Origin: Hyunsoonleella aquatilis
GTDB lineage: Bacteria; Bacteroidota; Bacteroidia; Flavobacteriales; Flavobacteriaceae
DNA: 64,000 nucleotides
Assembly: GCF_014270105.1 (NCBI RefSeq)
Contig: NZ_JACNMF010000001.1
Location: forward strand, 923,560-987,559
Direction of reading: 5' to 3'
The notes under the pieces were generated by a model. It was not told the origin of the DNA, did not search any database, and was given only the letters and a program-made list of their open reading frames with translations. This document shows, piece after piece, positions 52,881 through 62,503 of the stretch (positions within the stretch are counted from its first letter, which is position 1; every line of letters starts with the position of its first letter). The translations under genes and the position numbers were made by a program.

Positions 52881-53681
52881 ATGACAGCACACGAAATAGA
52901 CTATCGCATCTACGGCGAGGAAATGCAATACGTAGAAATAGAACTGGACCCCAACGAGGGGGTCATTGCCGAAGCAGGAAGCTTTATGATGATGGACGAT
53001 GGTATTAAAATGGAAACCATCTTTGGTGACGGCTCACAAAAGGACTCGGGCTTTTTAGGTAAAATTTTGGGCGCCGGAAAACGCATCCTTACCGGGGAAA
53101 GCTTATTTATGACGGCCTTTTACAATGTGCTTTCGGGAAAGCGAAACGTATCTTTTGCCTCACCATATCCTGGAAAAATTATCCCAATTGATTTGGCGCG
53201 TTTTAACGGCAAATTCATCTGCCAAAAGGATGCCTTTTTATGCGCTGCCAAAGGGGTAAGTGTGGGCATTGAGTTCTCTAAAAAATTAGGTCGTGGCCTG
53301 TTTGGTGGCGAAGGCTTTATCATGCAAAAACTAGAAGGTGATGGTATGGCCTTTGTGCATGCGGGAGGTACCATGGCCATGAAAGAATTGGGGGCTGGAG
53401 AAACTTTAAGGGTAGATACAGGTTGTATCGTTGGCTTTGACCAAACAGTGGATTACGGCATTGAGTTTGTTGGCGGTATCAAAAATACAGTATTCGGTGG
53501 CGAGGGCTTATTCTTTGCTACGCTAAAAGGACCAGGAACGGTTTATGTGCAGTCCCTGCCATTTAGCAGATTGGCCGGTCGTGTTTTGGCGTCTGCTCCA
53601 AGAGGAGGCGGTAAGGATAAAGGCGAAGGCAGTATTTTAGGAGGTTTAGGGGATTTGTTGGATGGTGATAACAGGTTCTAA
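52881..53681 (+). CDS. AIM24 / TIGR00266 family protein
   Basis: The 266-residue protein has the TIGR00266 double-psi beta layout: [20 protein letters not shown] at the start, then [42 protein letters not shown] and [22 protein letters not shown] Gly-rich C-terminal tail ([17 protein letters not shown]) follows. The family is named after mitochondrial AIM24 and its role is unsettled. Length is normal. It is a single gene. Confidence 0.92.
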   Translation: MTAHEIDYRIYGEEMQYVEIELDPNEGVIAEAGSFMMMDDGIKMETIFGDGSQKDSGFLGKILGAGKRILTGESLFMTAFYNVLSGKRNVSFASPYPGKIIPIDLARFNGKFICQKDAFLCAAKGVSVGIEFSKKLGRGLFGGEGFIMQKLEGDGMAFVHAGGTMAMKELGAGETLRVDTGCIVGFDQTVDYGIEFVGGIKNTVFGGEGLFFATLKGPGTVYVQSLPFSRLAGRVLASAPRGGGKDKGEGSILGGLGDLLDGDNRF

Positions 53682-53711
53682 AAAAAATATTCGACTTTAA
53701 TTTGTTTGAAG

Positions 53712-53740
53712 TTGTATTTTGAAATCAATTTCTATATTTG
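53712..53740 (+). promoter_or_regulatory. Promoter of the TPR/HTH regulator gene
   Basis: TTG at 53712-53714 and TATATTTG (TAnnTTTG) at 53733-53740 are 18 bases apart. The likely TTG start codon of the next gene lies 28 bases downstream. Confidence 0.6.
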
Positions 53741-53767
53741 TTAATAATTAACAAATGTTAACGAATA

Positions 53768-55342
53768 TTGAACCCCTTTAGCCATTTCAAAATCTTAATA
53801 ATTTGCTTGATAGGAGGCTTAATAGCTGATGGTCAAAACCAGCGATTGGACTCCTACACAGTGTTTATTGATTCAGCATATCACCATCTGGACGCTAATC
53901 CAGATGTTGCATTTTCTTTCCTGGATTCTATTCCCAAACCCGTTGAGAAGAACATTGAAGGTCATATTTCCTGTTATTATGATGCCATGGCACGGATTTA
54001 TGATAAAAAACACAATCAGGCATTGTGTTATCAAAATTTTGCACTTGCCTTAAAATATGCCAAGATAGAGGAAAATTTCAACGTTGCAGGGGGTACGGCC
54101 CTTGAGTTGTTCTATAATACCTATATCATAAAAAAGGACACAAGCGCTTATGCTTACCTACGGCAAGCAAAAAAATATTATGAGCTTGCAGAAAACAAAA
54201 AAGGATTGGCAGAGGTGTTACAAATGCCAGCTATTGTAGCTTTTCACGAACATGAGTATAGCCACAGTAACGACATATTATTTGAACATTTAGAGGAATT
54301 TAAAAGAATTACAGACGATGCTTACTATTACATGTACGCATTGTATTTGATTACGTTAAATAGCATCCGTTCCGATGATAGTGTTAACGCTTACAAATAT
54401 TTTAATCGATTCAACGCATTAAGAGGAAACCCCACTATTCCAGAATCTCTCTATAAAAACCATGCCGTGGTGCTATATGGAGGTTGGGCGCGACACCATC
54501 TTTCGAAAAAAAATATCGACTCCACGCTATTTTACCTCAAAGCATCGGCAAAGATGCGGGAAAATATGAATGCTTCCGCTAGACAAAACTATTATAGCCT
54601 CTATATCGATTATTTCGATCAACAAAATGATCACGTTTCTAAGAATAGATACAAAGATTCCCTGGCGCTTTTCAAAGATGAGGAGCTAAAAGAAACTTTA
54701 TTGGCTACGGCCCAAATGGGCGATCATATCCTGCATTCGGGAAATGAACTGCAAATGGAGCGAAGCCAAAAAAAAACATGGTTAAAATGGTTTGTTGTCC
54801 TTCTGTTTTCATCGTTTGCTTTAGTTCTAGCTTATTTCGTTAAGCTGAGGCGACAAAAAAGTGTAAACCAGATTCATCAAGAGAACAAACAGGATTATAC
54901 TTTTTTAAAATTGAACCACGAGAAATTAAAAGCGAAGTTTGAGGGGATGGAGGTCTATATTTCTTCTATAAAGAAAGACATAAAAATCATAGCCTTAATA
55001 AAGGATTTGAATGAGCAACAAAACCGAATTAAGGAACTATATAGAAATGTGCATTTGAATTCTTCTGTTTTGCTTGAAAAAGGAGAAGATCATTTAGGCC
55101 TGATAAATGAACTTAACATGGAATTTTTCAAAACGATTTCCAACAGGCACCCGGAACTTAACTCTTCTGAAAAAATTGTTTGCTATTATTTGTTTATGGG
55201 CTTTAAAAGCAAGGAAATTGGGGCGTTTATTAATACTTCAACTAGGGCCATCGAAAGCAAAAGGTACCGGATTTCTAGTAAATTGAATTTAAAAGAAAAG
55301 GACATAAGCCTTAAAGATTACCTTGTTGCCACTTTTGGATAA
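53768..55342 (+). CDS. Membrane-bound TPR / LuxR-type HTH regulatory protein
   Basis: The 524-residue protein has a signal or anchor segment (LIICLIGGLIADGQ) and periplasmic tetratricopeptide-like helices (about 30-330). One transmembrane helix (about 338-360, WFVVLLFSSFALVLAYFV), a coiled coil (about 375-430) and a C-terminal helix-turn-helix (about 465-515, SSEKIVCYYLFMGFKSKEIGAFINTS) follow. This is the usual Bacteroidota two-component-free sensor layout. The start is a TTG at 53768, since the frame meets a stop just upstream. It lies 133 bases before the secreted propeller gene and might regulate it, by context only. Confidence 0.82.
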   Translation: MNPFSHFKILIICLIGGLIADGQNQRLDSYTVFIDSAYHHLDANPDVAFSFLDSIPKPVEKNIEGHISCYYDAMARIYDKKHNQALCYQNFALALKYAKIEENFNVAGGTALELFYNTYIIKKDTSAYAYLRQAKKYYELAENKKGLAEVLQMPAIVAFHEHEYSHSNDILFEHLEEFKRITDDAYYYMYALYLITLNSIRSDDSVNAYKYFNRFNALRGNPTIPESLYKNHAVVLYGGWARHHLSKKNIDSTLFYLKASAKMRENMNASARQNYYSLYIDYFDQQNDHVSKNRYKDSLALFKDEELKETLLATAQMGDHILHSGNELQMERSQKKTWLKWFVVLLFSSFALVLAYFVKLRRQKSVNQIHQENKQDYTFLKLNHEKLKAKFEGMEVYISSIKKDIKIIALIKDLNEQQNRIKELYRNVHLNSSVLLEKGEDHLGLINELNMEFFKTISNRHPELNSSEKIVCYYLFMGFKSKEIGAFINTSTRAIESKRYRISSKLNLKEKDISLKDYLVATFG

Positions 55343-55475
55343 AAAAACCTTCACTTCTGATGCCCCCTTTATAGCATTTCATCGTAGCGTGTGGTTAATG
55401 CGTAGTTTTTAATTGCTACAAAAAGCTGGTTCTAGCCCATATTTGTAGTAACAATCTGAAAAATTAGTAAAAACT

Positions 55476-58040
55476 ATGAGAAACACAATTACCCTTGCCA
55501 TTTTGCTGTTCTGCACAGCCGTTAACGCCCAATCGATAGACTATCAAAAAGCTCCTACCACTCCAGGAAGCAATTATTATGATGTTGTAAATGCTATGCG
55601 CAGTAGTATAGCCTCAAAGAAAAATATTGGAAAAAACACCAAGGCCGACATAAAAGCTGAAAAACAATTTGAGCGTTGGGCCTATTTTTGGAAAGATAGG
55701 GTGGATATAGATGGAAGTTTTCCGTCAACCCTACAGGGCTATTACAATGCCGGAATTTTAGATATGAATGGTCGATTAAGAGCAAAAGAAGCTTCTAAAC
55801 ATATAATGGCAAAATCCTCAAGTGGCGAATTATGGACAAATGTCGGTCCGCAAACTGTACCAGATCCTAATGGCTACCCAAATTTCCCACAAATGGGAAG
55901 GCTCACTAGCTTTTTAAGGTACAAGCACGCCACAGATGCTTCACAAAACGTACTATTTATTTCTGCCCCAAACGGCGGAATATGGAAATCTAACGATAAT
56001 GGTGCAACTTGGACACCAAAACTAGACCACATAGCTGGCATTGGGGTTACTGATATAAGAAGTAGCTCTACCGACATCAATAACCCCGGTACTATCTACG
56101 TGTCAACGGGAGATTATGACGGGGCGCATATCAAATCCATCGGTGTTTTAAAATCTACTAATTTTGGCGAAACGTATCAATCTACAGGTTTGTCATTTAG
56201 TTTGGAAGATCAGGAATCAACCTCTAACTTAATTGTTATTGATGCCAATACCGTAATTGTGGGAACCAATAAATTCATCAAAAAAACCACTGATGGCGGT
56301 GCAACTTGGACTAATGTTTATACACATACTTATAACGACGCACAGTTAGGTAAGTTTCATAGAAACGGAAATAACATCATTTGTTGCGACAGTTGGGGCG
56401 GTTTATTCTTTTCCAGTAACAACGGGAATAGTTGGTCGGCATTGATAAATGAGGGGGTAAGTTCTGCGAGGCATGCTTCTACTTCAGATGTAAACGGTGT
56501 TTTTTATGTCCAAAATAAAGCAGGTCAGGTATCTACTTACAACCCTTCGGCCATGACACCAACTTTGACGGCTTTGGGCAACCCAACAACCAATTATAAT
56601 CCTCAGGGTACTTACAATCAGGCATTAACTGTAAAGGACGGGTTAATTATTAGCGGTGGTGTTGACGGAATAAATACCGAGGATAACGGTAGTGTATGGT
56701 ACACCACTTTGAATAACGCCTGGCAGGACAATACTTCACCGGGCTCCTATGCTCATGCGGATATACATGAAATGGGGGTTTTGGATTCTGGGTACTCCTT
56801 TTGGGCCTGCAACGATGGAGGGCTAATCTATTTCACCTATGCAAACAAAAGCGATGAAAAACCAGTGGTTGAATATAAATCTGATGGAGTACTGATTACC
56901 CAATTGTATTCTGTAGCTATTTCTCCGCAAAGCGAAAACCACAAAATAATGGGAAATCAAGATAACGACGGGTATAGTTTGGAAATGAAAGACGGCTCGT
57001 TAAAATGGGTATCTGCATTGGCTGGCGATGGTACTTGCACCGCTATCGATTACACAAACCCAAATATAAGATACTTAGGTGGGCAAAATGGTTCCTTAAT
57101 TAGGACAGATACTGGGTTTGCTAATAATTACGACGGGGATGTGGATATTACAACTCCTGCGGGAGCGCCATTTGTATGGACGCTTAAAATGAACACAACT
57201 ACGTCAACGACATTATATGGCGGTTTTGGAGAGCTATATAAATCTACAAACAAAGGGGATACTTGGTCCAACCTTAATTCTGGCGCTGGACAAATAGAGT
57301 TCATTGAAACTTTTGGGAATAATCTTTTTGTAGTTGGACAAAATGGGGCAAGAAAATCTACTAATGATGGAAGCTCATGGGCATCTATTATTGAACCTGA
57401 AGCAAGTGCAAAAATAAATTCCCTTTCTTTTAATCAAACTAATGCCAACATTGTTTATGCCACGGTAACCGGATATATAAATGGTTCTAAAGTGTTTAAA
57501 TCCACCGATGGAGGTAGCACTTGGACGAACATTTCATCCGGATTACCCAATATTCTAGCTAAGCAAGTCCTGTTGAAACAAAACCAAGGTCAGGAAATCT
57601 TATTTTTGGGCACAGAATTGGGGGTTTACTTCAAAATAGGGACAGAGCCATGGACTAAATTAGGAATTGGCTTACCTAATGTTATAATTAATGATATTGA
57701 AATCAATTATACGGTTGATAAATTGATTGTTGCAACTTATGGTAGAGGCTTGTGGGAAATAAGCATTAATAATGCCACATTGGGTGTTGAAGAACAGAAA
57801 TTGGCTGATAGTGATGCTCCAAAGTTATTTCCCAACCCCGTGGCCAATGGTATCCTAAATATCCAGTCAAAACATGAGATGGATTATGTTATTTACAATG
57901 TTCTAGGTGGCTTGGTAGTTAATGGACAAATTAAAATAGGACATAACACCATTGATACATCAAAAATTGCCTCTGGCGTGTATGTGATAAGAATGACTAA
58001 AGGAAACTTGACTTCAACAAGTAGGTTTATAAATAGGTAA
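55476..58040 (+). CDS. Secreted beta-propeller (BNR/VPS10-like) protein with T9SS sorting domain
   Basis: The 854-residue protein has a signal peptide (LLFCTAVNAQ). Many repeated propeller turns follow with the WKSNDNGATWT / KTTDGGATWT / STDGGSTWT motif of BNR-type sequences. A C-terminal type IX secretion sorting domain (about 785-854) contains KLFPNPVANGILNI, VIYNVLGG and IASGVYVIRMTKG. Propellers of this kind occur in glycoside hydrolases and adhesins, but no catalytic residues of a hydrolase family were identified. It is exported through the T9SS, which fits the gldI gene in the window. A strong terminator follows. Confidence 0.9.
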   Translation: MRNTITLAILLFCTAVNAQSIDYQKAPTTPGSNYYDVVNAMRSSIASKKNIGKNTKADIKAEKQFERWAYFWKDRVDIDGSFPSTLQGYYNAGILDMNGRLRAKEASKHIMAKSSSGELWTNVGPQTVPDPNGYPNFPQMGRLTSFLRYKHATDASQNVLFISAPNGGIWKSNDNGATWTPKLDHIAGIGVTDIRSSSTDINNPGTIYVSTGDYDGAHIKSIGVLKSTNFGETYQSTGLSFSLEDQESTSNLIVIDANTVIVGTNKFIKKTTDGGATWTNVYTHTYNDAQLGKFHRNGNNIICCDSWGGLFFSSNNGNSWSALINEGVSSARHASTSDVNGVFYVQNKAGQVSTYNPSAMTPTLTALGNPTTNYNPQGTYNQALTVKDGLIISGGVDGINTEDNGSVWYTTLNNAWQDNTSPGSYAHADIHEMGVLDSGYSFWACNDGGLIYFTYANKSDEKPVVEYKSDGVLITQLYSVAISPQSENHKIMGNQDNDGYSLEMKDGSLKWVSALAGDGTCTAIDYTNPNIRYLGGQNGSLIRTDTGFANNYDGDVDITTPAGAPFVWTLKMNTTTSTTLYGGFGELYKSTNKGDTWSNLNSGAGQIEFIETFGNNLFVVGQNGARKSTNDGSSWASIIEPEASAKINSLSFNQTNANIVYATVTGYINGSKVFKSTDGGSTWTNISSGLPNILAKQVLLKQNQGQEILFLGTELGVYFKIGTEPWTKLGIGLPNVIINDIEINYTVDKLIVATYGRGLWEISINNATLGVEEQKLADSDAPKLFPNPVANGILNIQSKHEMDYVIYNVLGGLVVNGQIKIGHNTIDTSKIASGVYVIRMTKGNLTSTSRFINR

Positions 58041-58070
58041 GGCGAATAGATTTTAAGCGGATTGATAGCG

Positions 58071-58101
58071 AAGGCCTGAATTCATTTTCAGGCCTTTTTT
58101 C
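58071..58101 (+). terminator. Terminator after the T9SS protein gene
   Basis: AAGGCCTGAA (58071-58080) and TTCAGGCCTT (58087-58096) form a 10-bp stem with a 6-base loop and T run. Confidence 0.9.
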
Positions 58102-58222
58102 TGTTAAAATCCTGCCAAAATTAGAATGAAATGCAATTTTTGACTATTTTTAGGGTTGAATATTTAAACAAAACCTATAACAAAAATCTACTTTTATTAT
58201 TAACCTAAATCCTAACACCACA

Positions 58223-58420
58223 ATGGCAAGAGCAATGCTAGAGTACACTAAAACTGTACTTGAGAAAGTCAGTTTTGACGCGACATTGTTTTGCAAGGAA
58301 GTACAAAAGGCAGTAAAACGTTTGTTGCCTTACGAGATAGAAGAGCTTAAAATTTATATTCTGTCTCTCGTACAGCAAAACCCTGAACTAAATCAGTGTA
58401 TGATTTATTTAAAACCATAA
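58223..58420 (+). CDS. Small conserved flavobacterial protein
   Basis: The 65-residue protein reads MARAMLEYTKTVLEKVSFDA, with FCKEVQKAVKRLLPYEIEELK and VQQNPELNQCMIYL in the rest. It is compact and helix-rich, with two cysteines and no signal peptide or membrane segment. I believe closely similar proteins occur widely in Flavobacteriaceae, always short. It has its own transcription unit: a 180-base leader region and a tight GAAA-loop terminator at 58421. Function unknown. Confidence 0.8.
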   Translation: MARAMLEYTKTVLEKVSFDATLFCKEVQKAVKRLLPYEIEELKIYILSLVQQNPELNQCMIYLKP

Positions 58421-58448
58421 AAAAAAGCGACCGAAAGGTCGCTTTTTT
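58421..58448 (+). terminator. GAAA-loop terminator after the small conserved gene
   Basis: AAAAAAGCGACC and GGTCGCTTTTTT form a 12-bp stem closed by a GAAA tetraloop, then T residues. It could work in both directions. Confidence 0.9.
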
Positions 58449-58499
58449 AGTCTTTGAACTCCCCGGATGCAGTGCATTGGGGTTTTTATTTTGATTATA

Positions 58500-59441
58500 T
58501 TATTTATTGGGCAAAGGACTTATAATCTTCACATCCTGAAACTTAATCGCCCCTCTGATAATTCCAGAAATTACGGTTTGCATAGCTTCGATAATCTGCA
58601 TTTTTAATTCACTTTTATGATAAATAATACTGACTTCTCGTGCCGGGGTGGGGTCAGTAAAATGCCTTAAGTTTTCTTTATATTTTTCTTTTAAATCCAA
58701 TGTATGCAGATAGGGCAGAAGTGTCATCCCCATACCTTCGTTGGACAACTTTATCAAGGTTTCGATACTGCCACTTTCCAGTTGAAATTTGTCATCCACA
58801 TGGTCCTTAAATGCTTTGCACAAATTTATTACGCCATCCCTAAAACAGTGTCCGTCTTCTAAAAGGAGCAATTCATCAATTTCCAGGTCATTGGCTTCAA
58901 TTTGTGTTTTAGCATACAGTTTATGTCCGTTGGGAACATAACCCACAAATGGCTCAAAATAAAGTACACGCTCTTTGATATTTTCGTTTTCCAGAGGTGT
59001 TGCCGCTATAGCCGCATCCAAATGTCCTTCATTGATACGATAAATAATTTCTTCTGTGGTAAGCTCCTCAATTTTCAACTTAATTTTTGGGTACTTTTTG
59101 ATGAAGGTTTTTAAGAACATCGGAAGCAAGGTTGGCATAATCGTTGGAATGATACCTAGTTTAAATTCGCCACCAATAAACCCCTTTTGCTGGTCCACGA
59201 TATCCTGAATCCGATAGGATTCGTTAACAATATTTCTAGCTTGGGTTACTATTTTTTTTCCAACTTCTGTCAACTCGATCGGTTTCTTACTTCTATCAAA
59301 AATTTGAACATCCAATTGGTCTTCAAGCTTTTGAATTTGCATACTCAAGGTAGGCTGGGTAACAAAGCATTTTTCGGCTGCTTTAGTAAAGTTTTGATGT
59401 TCCGCTACGGCAAGTACATAGTACAATTGGGTTATGGTCAT
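58500..59441 (-). CDS. oxyR: OxyR-type LysR family peroxide sensor
   Basis: The 313-residue LysR regulator has an N-terminal winged helix (EHQNFTKAAEKCFVTQPTLS) and a C-terminal sensor domain. It holds a cysteine pair at residues 199 and 208 in DGHCFRDGVINLCK, matching the peroxide-reactive C199/C208 pair of Escherichia coli OxyR, which forms the activating disulfide. Length is normal. No catalase or Dps gene is adjacent, so its regulon is elsewhere. It is a single gene. Confidence 0.92.
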   Translation of the reverse strand: MTITQLYYVLAVAEHQNFTKAAEKCFVTQPTLSMQIQKLEDQLDVQIFDRSKKPIELTEVGKKIVTQARNIVNESYRIQDIVDQQKGFIGGEFKLGIIPTIMPTLLPMFLKTFIKKYPKIKLKIEELTTEEIIYRINEGHLDAAIAATPLENENIKERVLYFEPFVGYVPNGHKLYAKTQIEANDLEIDELLLLEDGHCFRDGVINLCKAFKDHVDDKFQLESGSIETLIKLSNEGMGMTLLPYLHTLDLKEKYKENLRHFTDPTPAREVSIIYHKSELKMQIIEAMQTVISGIIRGAIKFQDVKIISPLPNK

Positions 59442-59608
59442 TATTATAAATTTAGGCTATAAAAATATAAAAACTATCAATAAAACTTATAGAAAATAGA
59501 CTTAATTATAAGTTAATTTTGTCGTATAAAATTACTGCTTAGTAATTAGGACTGATGCCTTTTAGGGCTAGGTTAAAATAGTTTGGTTGGTTTAGTTTAG
59601 TTAAAAAG

Positions 59609-59647
59609 AAAAAGACCTTTGATGCGAAAGCCCAAGGGTCTTTTTTT
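59609..59647 (-). terminator. Terminator at the end of the MoxR/DUF58 operon
   Basis: AGACCTTTG (59613-59621) and CAAGGGTCT (59633-59641) form a 9-bp stem with one G-T pair. T runs flank both sides, so on the minus strand it ends the operon directly after the DUF58 stop codon. Confidence 0.75.
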
Positions 59648-60977
59648 ATAAGAGACCTCTGGCTTTGATTTCCAAATATTTGTTGATCGTATCGATAGTC
59701 AGGTTTTCAGGTGTGGTCAAAATGGAGTAGATGCCGAACTTCTTCAATTCGTTCACAATCAAACGCTTTTCAAAATCGAACTTTTCAGCAATAACCTTAT
59801 CATAAACCTGTTGAATGGTTTCCGCATCCTCATTAATTAATTTGTCCAATTCTGTATTCTTAAAGAAAATCACCACCAATAAATGGCTTTTGGCAATAGC
59901 CTTTAAATAGGGTAGTTGTCTGTTTAGCGCATCCAAAGTGCCAAAGTTGGTGTACATCAATAATAAACTTCGGTGTGTGATATGTCTTTTAATATTGGCG
60001 TACAATCGGCTAAAATCACTTTCAAAGAAATCCGTTTTTACATTGTAAAGCGACTCCAAAATCAAACGCATTTGTCCACTTCGTCGCTCCGCTACTACCA
60101 TATTGTTCATCTTTTTTGAAAATGAAAACATACCGGCCTTATCATGTTTTTTCAAAACGATATTACTGATAACCAACGTAGCGTTGATGGCATAATCCAA
60201 GAGGCTCAGCCCGTCAAAAGGCATTTTCATGATGCGACCCTTGTCAATGATGGAATACACCGGTTGCGATTTTTCATCCTGAAATTGATTCACCATTAAT
60301 TGGTTTTTCTTGGCTGTGGCCTTCCAATTTATGGTGCGCAAATCATCACCCAAAACATAATCTTTAATTTGCTCAAATTCCATAGTATGCCCCAAACGAC
60401 GGACTTTTTTCAATCCGTAATCCATCGCATTTTTGTTTATGTTGAGGAGCTCAAACCTTTTCAATTGCTTAAAACTAGGGTAGGTGGGCACCATCACTTC
60501 ATTTTCCAGCATAAACCGTTTGGCCACCAATTTGATGGCAGACATGGCATACACATTCAAAAACCCAAAATGGTATTCGCCACGCTCTTTTGGTGTGACG
60601 TTATAGGTGATGCTTTTTTTCTTTCGAGGCGATACGGTGGCTTTTAATTTGAAATCCCTAATTTGAAATTGCTTTGGCAATTCATCAATAATTTCCAAAT
60701 ACGCCAAAAAAGGATAATAATTTCTGATAATAATTTCAATTTGATTCTTATCCCCATTGGAAAACTTATCGGGAACAATGCGTTGCCCCTCGATACGTTG
60801 TTTACCTAAAAAGACTATCAAAATGTCTAAAAGAAATAGGGCTATCAACACCAAAATACAAAGCTGAGCGATATTGAACAGCACAGGTTTAAAGTAACTC
60901 AAAGCAAAAAGCACCACAATACCAATTCCGGCGTAGAAAAATCGGGGTTGTATGTAGAAGGGTCTTAAAAGTTTCAA
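59646..60977 (-). CDS. DUF58 domain protein (Bat-operon type)
   Basis: The 443-residue protein has two N-terminal transmembrane helices (about 15-55). A beta-rich domain then leads into the DUF58 von Willebrand-like region with GLKKVRRLGHTMEFEQIKDYVLGDDLRTINWKATAKKNQLMVNQFQ-type sequence (about 190-240). The GDD-RTINW motif is the DUF58 mark. Such proteins pair with MoxR ATPases, which are thought to chaperone or insert cofactors. It is the last gene of the operon, after DUF805 with 3 bases between. Confidence 0.92.
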   Translation of the reverse strand: MKLLRPFYIQPRFFYAGIGIVVLFALSYFKPVLFNIAQLCILVLIALFLLDILIVFLGKQRIEGQRIVPDKFSNGDKNQIEIIIRNYYPFLAYLEIIDELPKQFQIRDFKLKATVSPRKKKSITYNVTPKERGEYHFGFLNVYAMSAIKLVAKRFMLENEVMVPTYPSFKQLKRFELLNINKNAMDYGLKKVRRLGHTMEFEQIKDYVLGDDLRTINWKATAKKNQLMVNQFQDEKSQPVYSIIDKGRIMKMPFDGLSLLDYAINATLVISNIVLKKHDKAGMFSFSKKMNNMVVAERRSGQMRLILESLYNVKTDFFESDFSRLYANIKRHITHRSLLLMYTNFGTLDALNRQLPYLKAIAKSHLLVVIFFKNTELDKLINEDAETIQQVYDKVIAEKFDFEKRLIVNELKKFGIYSILTTPENLTIDTINKYLEIKARGLL

Positions 60978-60980
60978 GTT

Positions 60981-61364
60981 TTATCTTTCAAGTTTTGGAG
61001 GTTCGTCATTAATTGGTTTACCTATGTCGTCTATTTCATTATATTGACCAATTCCTTTTGGATTATCGCCATATTCATTTGGTCCAGGTTCACCATCGGC
61101 AAAAACCATCCAAAACACATAGAAAGGTATGATTTGATACCAGCCACTATTGCCTCTATCATGACAACGTTTTGCGCCCTGAGCCAGCATAATCCACATT
61201 AAGGGGATAAGAACCAAAAGATATACAAATAGAGCACTATCACCTCCAATATATTCATTTACCAAGAATTCGATTAGATTAGTAATTATTATGTAACACA
61301 GATAGGTAAGGCCGTATTCAAGTCTTCTGATTCTGCCTTCAAACGAAAATGGATTTTTAAACAT
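60981..61364 (-). CDS. DUF805 membrane protein
   Basis: The 127-residue protein begins FKNPFSFEGRIRRLEYGLTY, the DUF805 start. It has three transmembrane segments and the CHDRGNSGWYQIIPFY motif, with a polar C-terminal tail. The family is widely found and uncharacterised. It sits between the MoxR ATPase and DUF58 genes, a place not standard in the MoxR-DUF58 pairing, and is followed by DUF58 with 3 bases between. Confidence 0.9.
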   Translation of the reverse strand: MFKNPFSFEGRIRRLEYGLTYLCYIIITNLIEFLVNEYIGGDSALFVYLLVLIPLMWIMLAQGAKRCHDRGNSGWYQIIPFYVFWMVFADGEPGPNEYGDNPKGIGQYNEIDDIGKPINDEPPKLER

Positions 61365-61424
61365 ATTTTGTTAGTTATTGGTTAGGATTTAGTAGTACCT
61401 GTTGAAATTGAAAACTGAGACTAA

Positions 61425-62501
61425 TTACCTTGGAATTTCCACTTTTTCAATAATTTGTTGAATAATCTGCTTACTGGTCACGCCTTCCATTTCCCTTTCT
61501 GGGGTAACGATGACCCTGTGCTGCAACACGGGGATAATGGCCCGTTTGATATCTTCAGGAGTGACAAAATCCCGCCCGCTCATGGCGGCAAAGGCTTTAC
61601 TGGCCTTTAATACTGAAATGGACGCTCGTGGCGAAGCCCCCAAATACAAAAAGCGATTGCTTCGGGTGGCTACGATTAATTCTGCGATGTATTTTAAAAG
61701 GTGTTTTTCAACAATAATTTGACTGACCAGGCCTTGGTATTCTGCTATCTGTTTGGCAGTTAAAAAGGACGTAATCTGCTCGATTTTAGTTTTTTCCTTT
61801 AGCTCGTGCTCTCTAGAAAGGATTTCAATTTCTTCATCTAAATTGGGATAATCCACATCTATTTTAAATAGAAAACGGTCCAATTGCGCTTCGGGCAAAC
61901 GGTAAGTGCCTTCCTGTTCAATTGGGTTTTGGGTGGCCAATACCATAAAAGGTGCATCTAAATTGTATTTGTGGCCATCAATGGTAATTTGTTGTTCCTC
62001 CATAACTTCAAACAGTGCGGCCTGGGTTTTGGCCGGAGCTCGGTTGATTTCGTCAATCAAAATCATATTCGAAAAAATAGGGCCTTTTTTAAACTCGAAT
62101 TCCGAGTCTTTTAAGTTGAAGACCGATGTCCCCAAAATATCGCTTGGCATCAAATCAGGGGTAAACTGAATCCGGCTAAACCCAACGCTCAAGGATTTTG
62201 CCAACAATTTTGCGGTAACCGTTTTTGCAACACCCGGAACACCCTCAATCAAAGAGTGCCCTTTAGCCAAAAGTGAGGCAATCAGCATATCCACCATATC
62301 TTTTTGCCCAACAATCACTTTGCCCACTTCGGCCTTTATCTTGGCTACACTTTGTTGTAATTCTGATAAGTCCAGCCTATTTTGGAATTCTAAGTCTTTG
62401 GTGTCATCTTTTAGGGCGCTGTCATCAATGGACGACACAACATCCTGTTCTGGTTTTGGCAGGTAGTCCTTATGTTCGTCTTTTGGTTTATTTTCCTCCA
62501 T
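61425..62501 (-). CDS. MoxR family AAA+ ATPase
   Basis: The 358-residue protein has an acidic N-terminal extension, Walker A GVPGVAKT (residues 87-94), Walker B MILIDEINRAP (about 147-157), sensor 1 VLATQNPIEQEGTYRLPEAQLDRF and a C-terminal lid with ASPRASISVLKASKAFAAMSGRDFVTPEDIK. MoxR ATPases act as chaperones with DUF58 partners. It is read between DUF4350 (2 bases before) and DUF805. Confidence 0.95.
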   Translation of the reverse strand: MEENKPKDEHKDYLPKPEQDVVSSIDDSALKDDTKDLEFQNRLDLSELQQSVAKIKAEVGKVIVGQKDMVDMLIASLLAKGHSLIEGVPGVAKTVTAKLLAKSLSVGFSRIQFTPDLMPSDILGTSVFNLKDSEFEFKKGPIFSNMILIDEINRAPAKTQAALFEVMEEQQITIDGHKYNLDAPFMVLATQNPIEQEGTYRLPEAQLDRFLFKIDVDYPNLDEEIEILSREHELKEKTKIEQITSFLTAKQIAEYQGLVSQIIVEKHLLKYIAELIVATRSNRFLYLGASPRASISVLKASKAFAAMSGRDFVTPEDIKRAIIPVLQHRVIVTPEREMEGVTSKQIIQQIIEKVEIPR

Positions 62502-62503
62502 AA

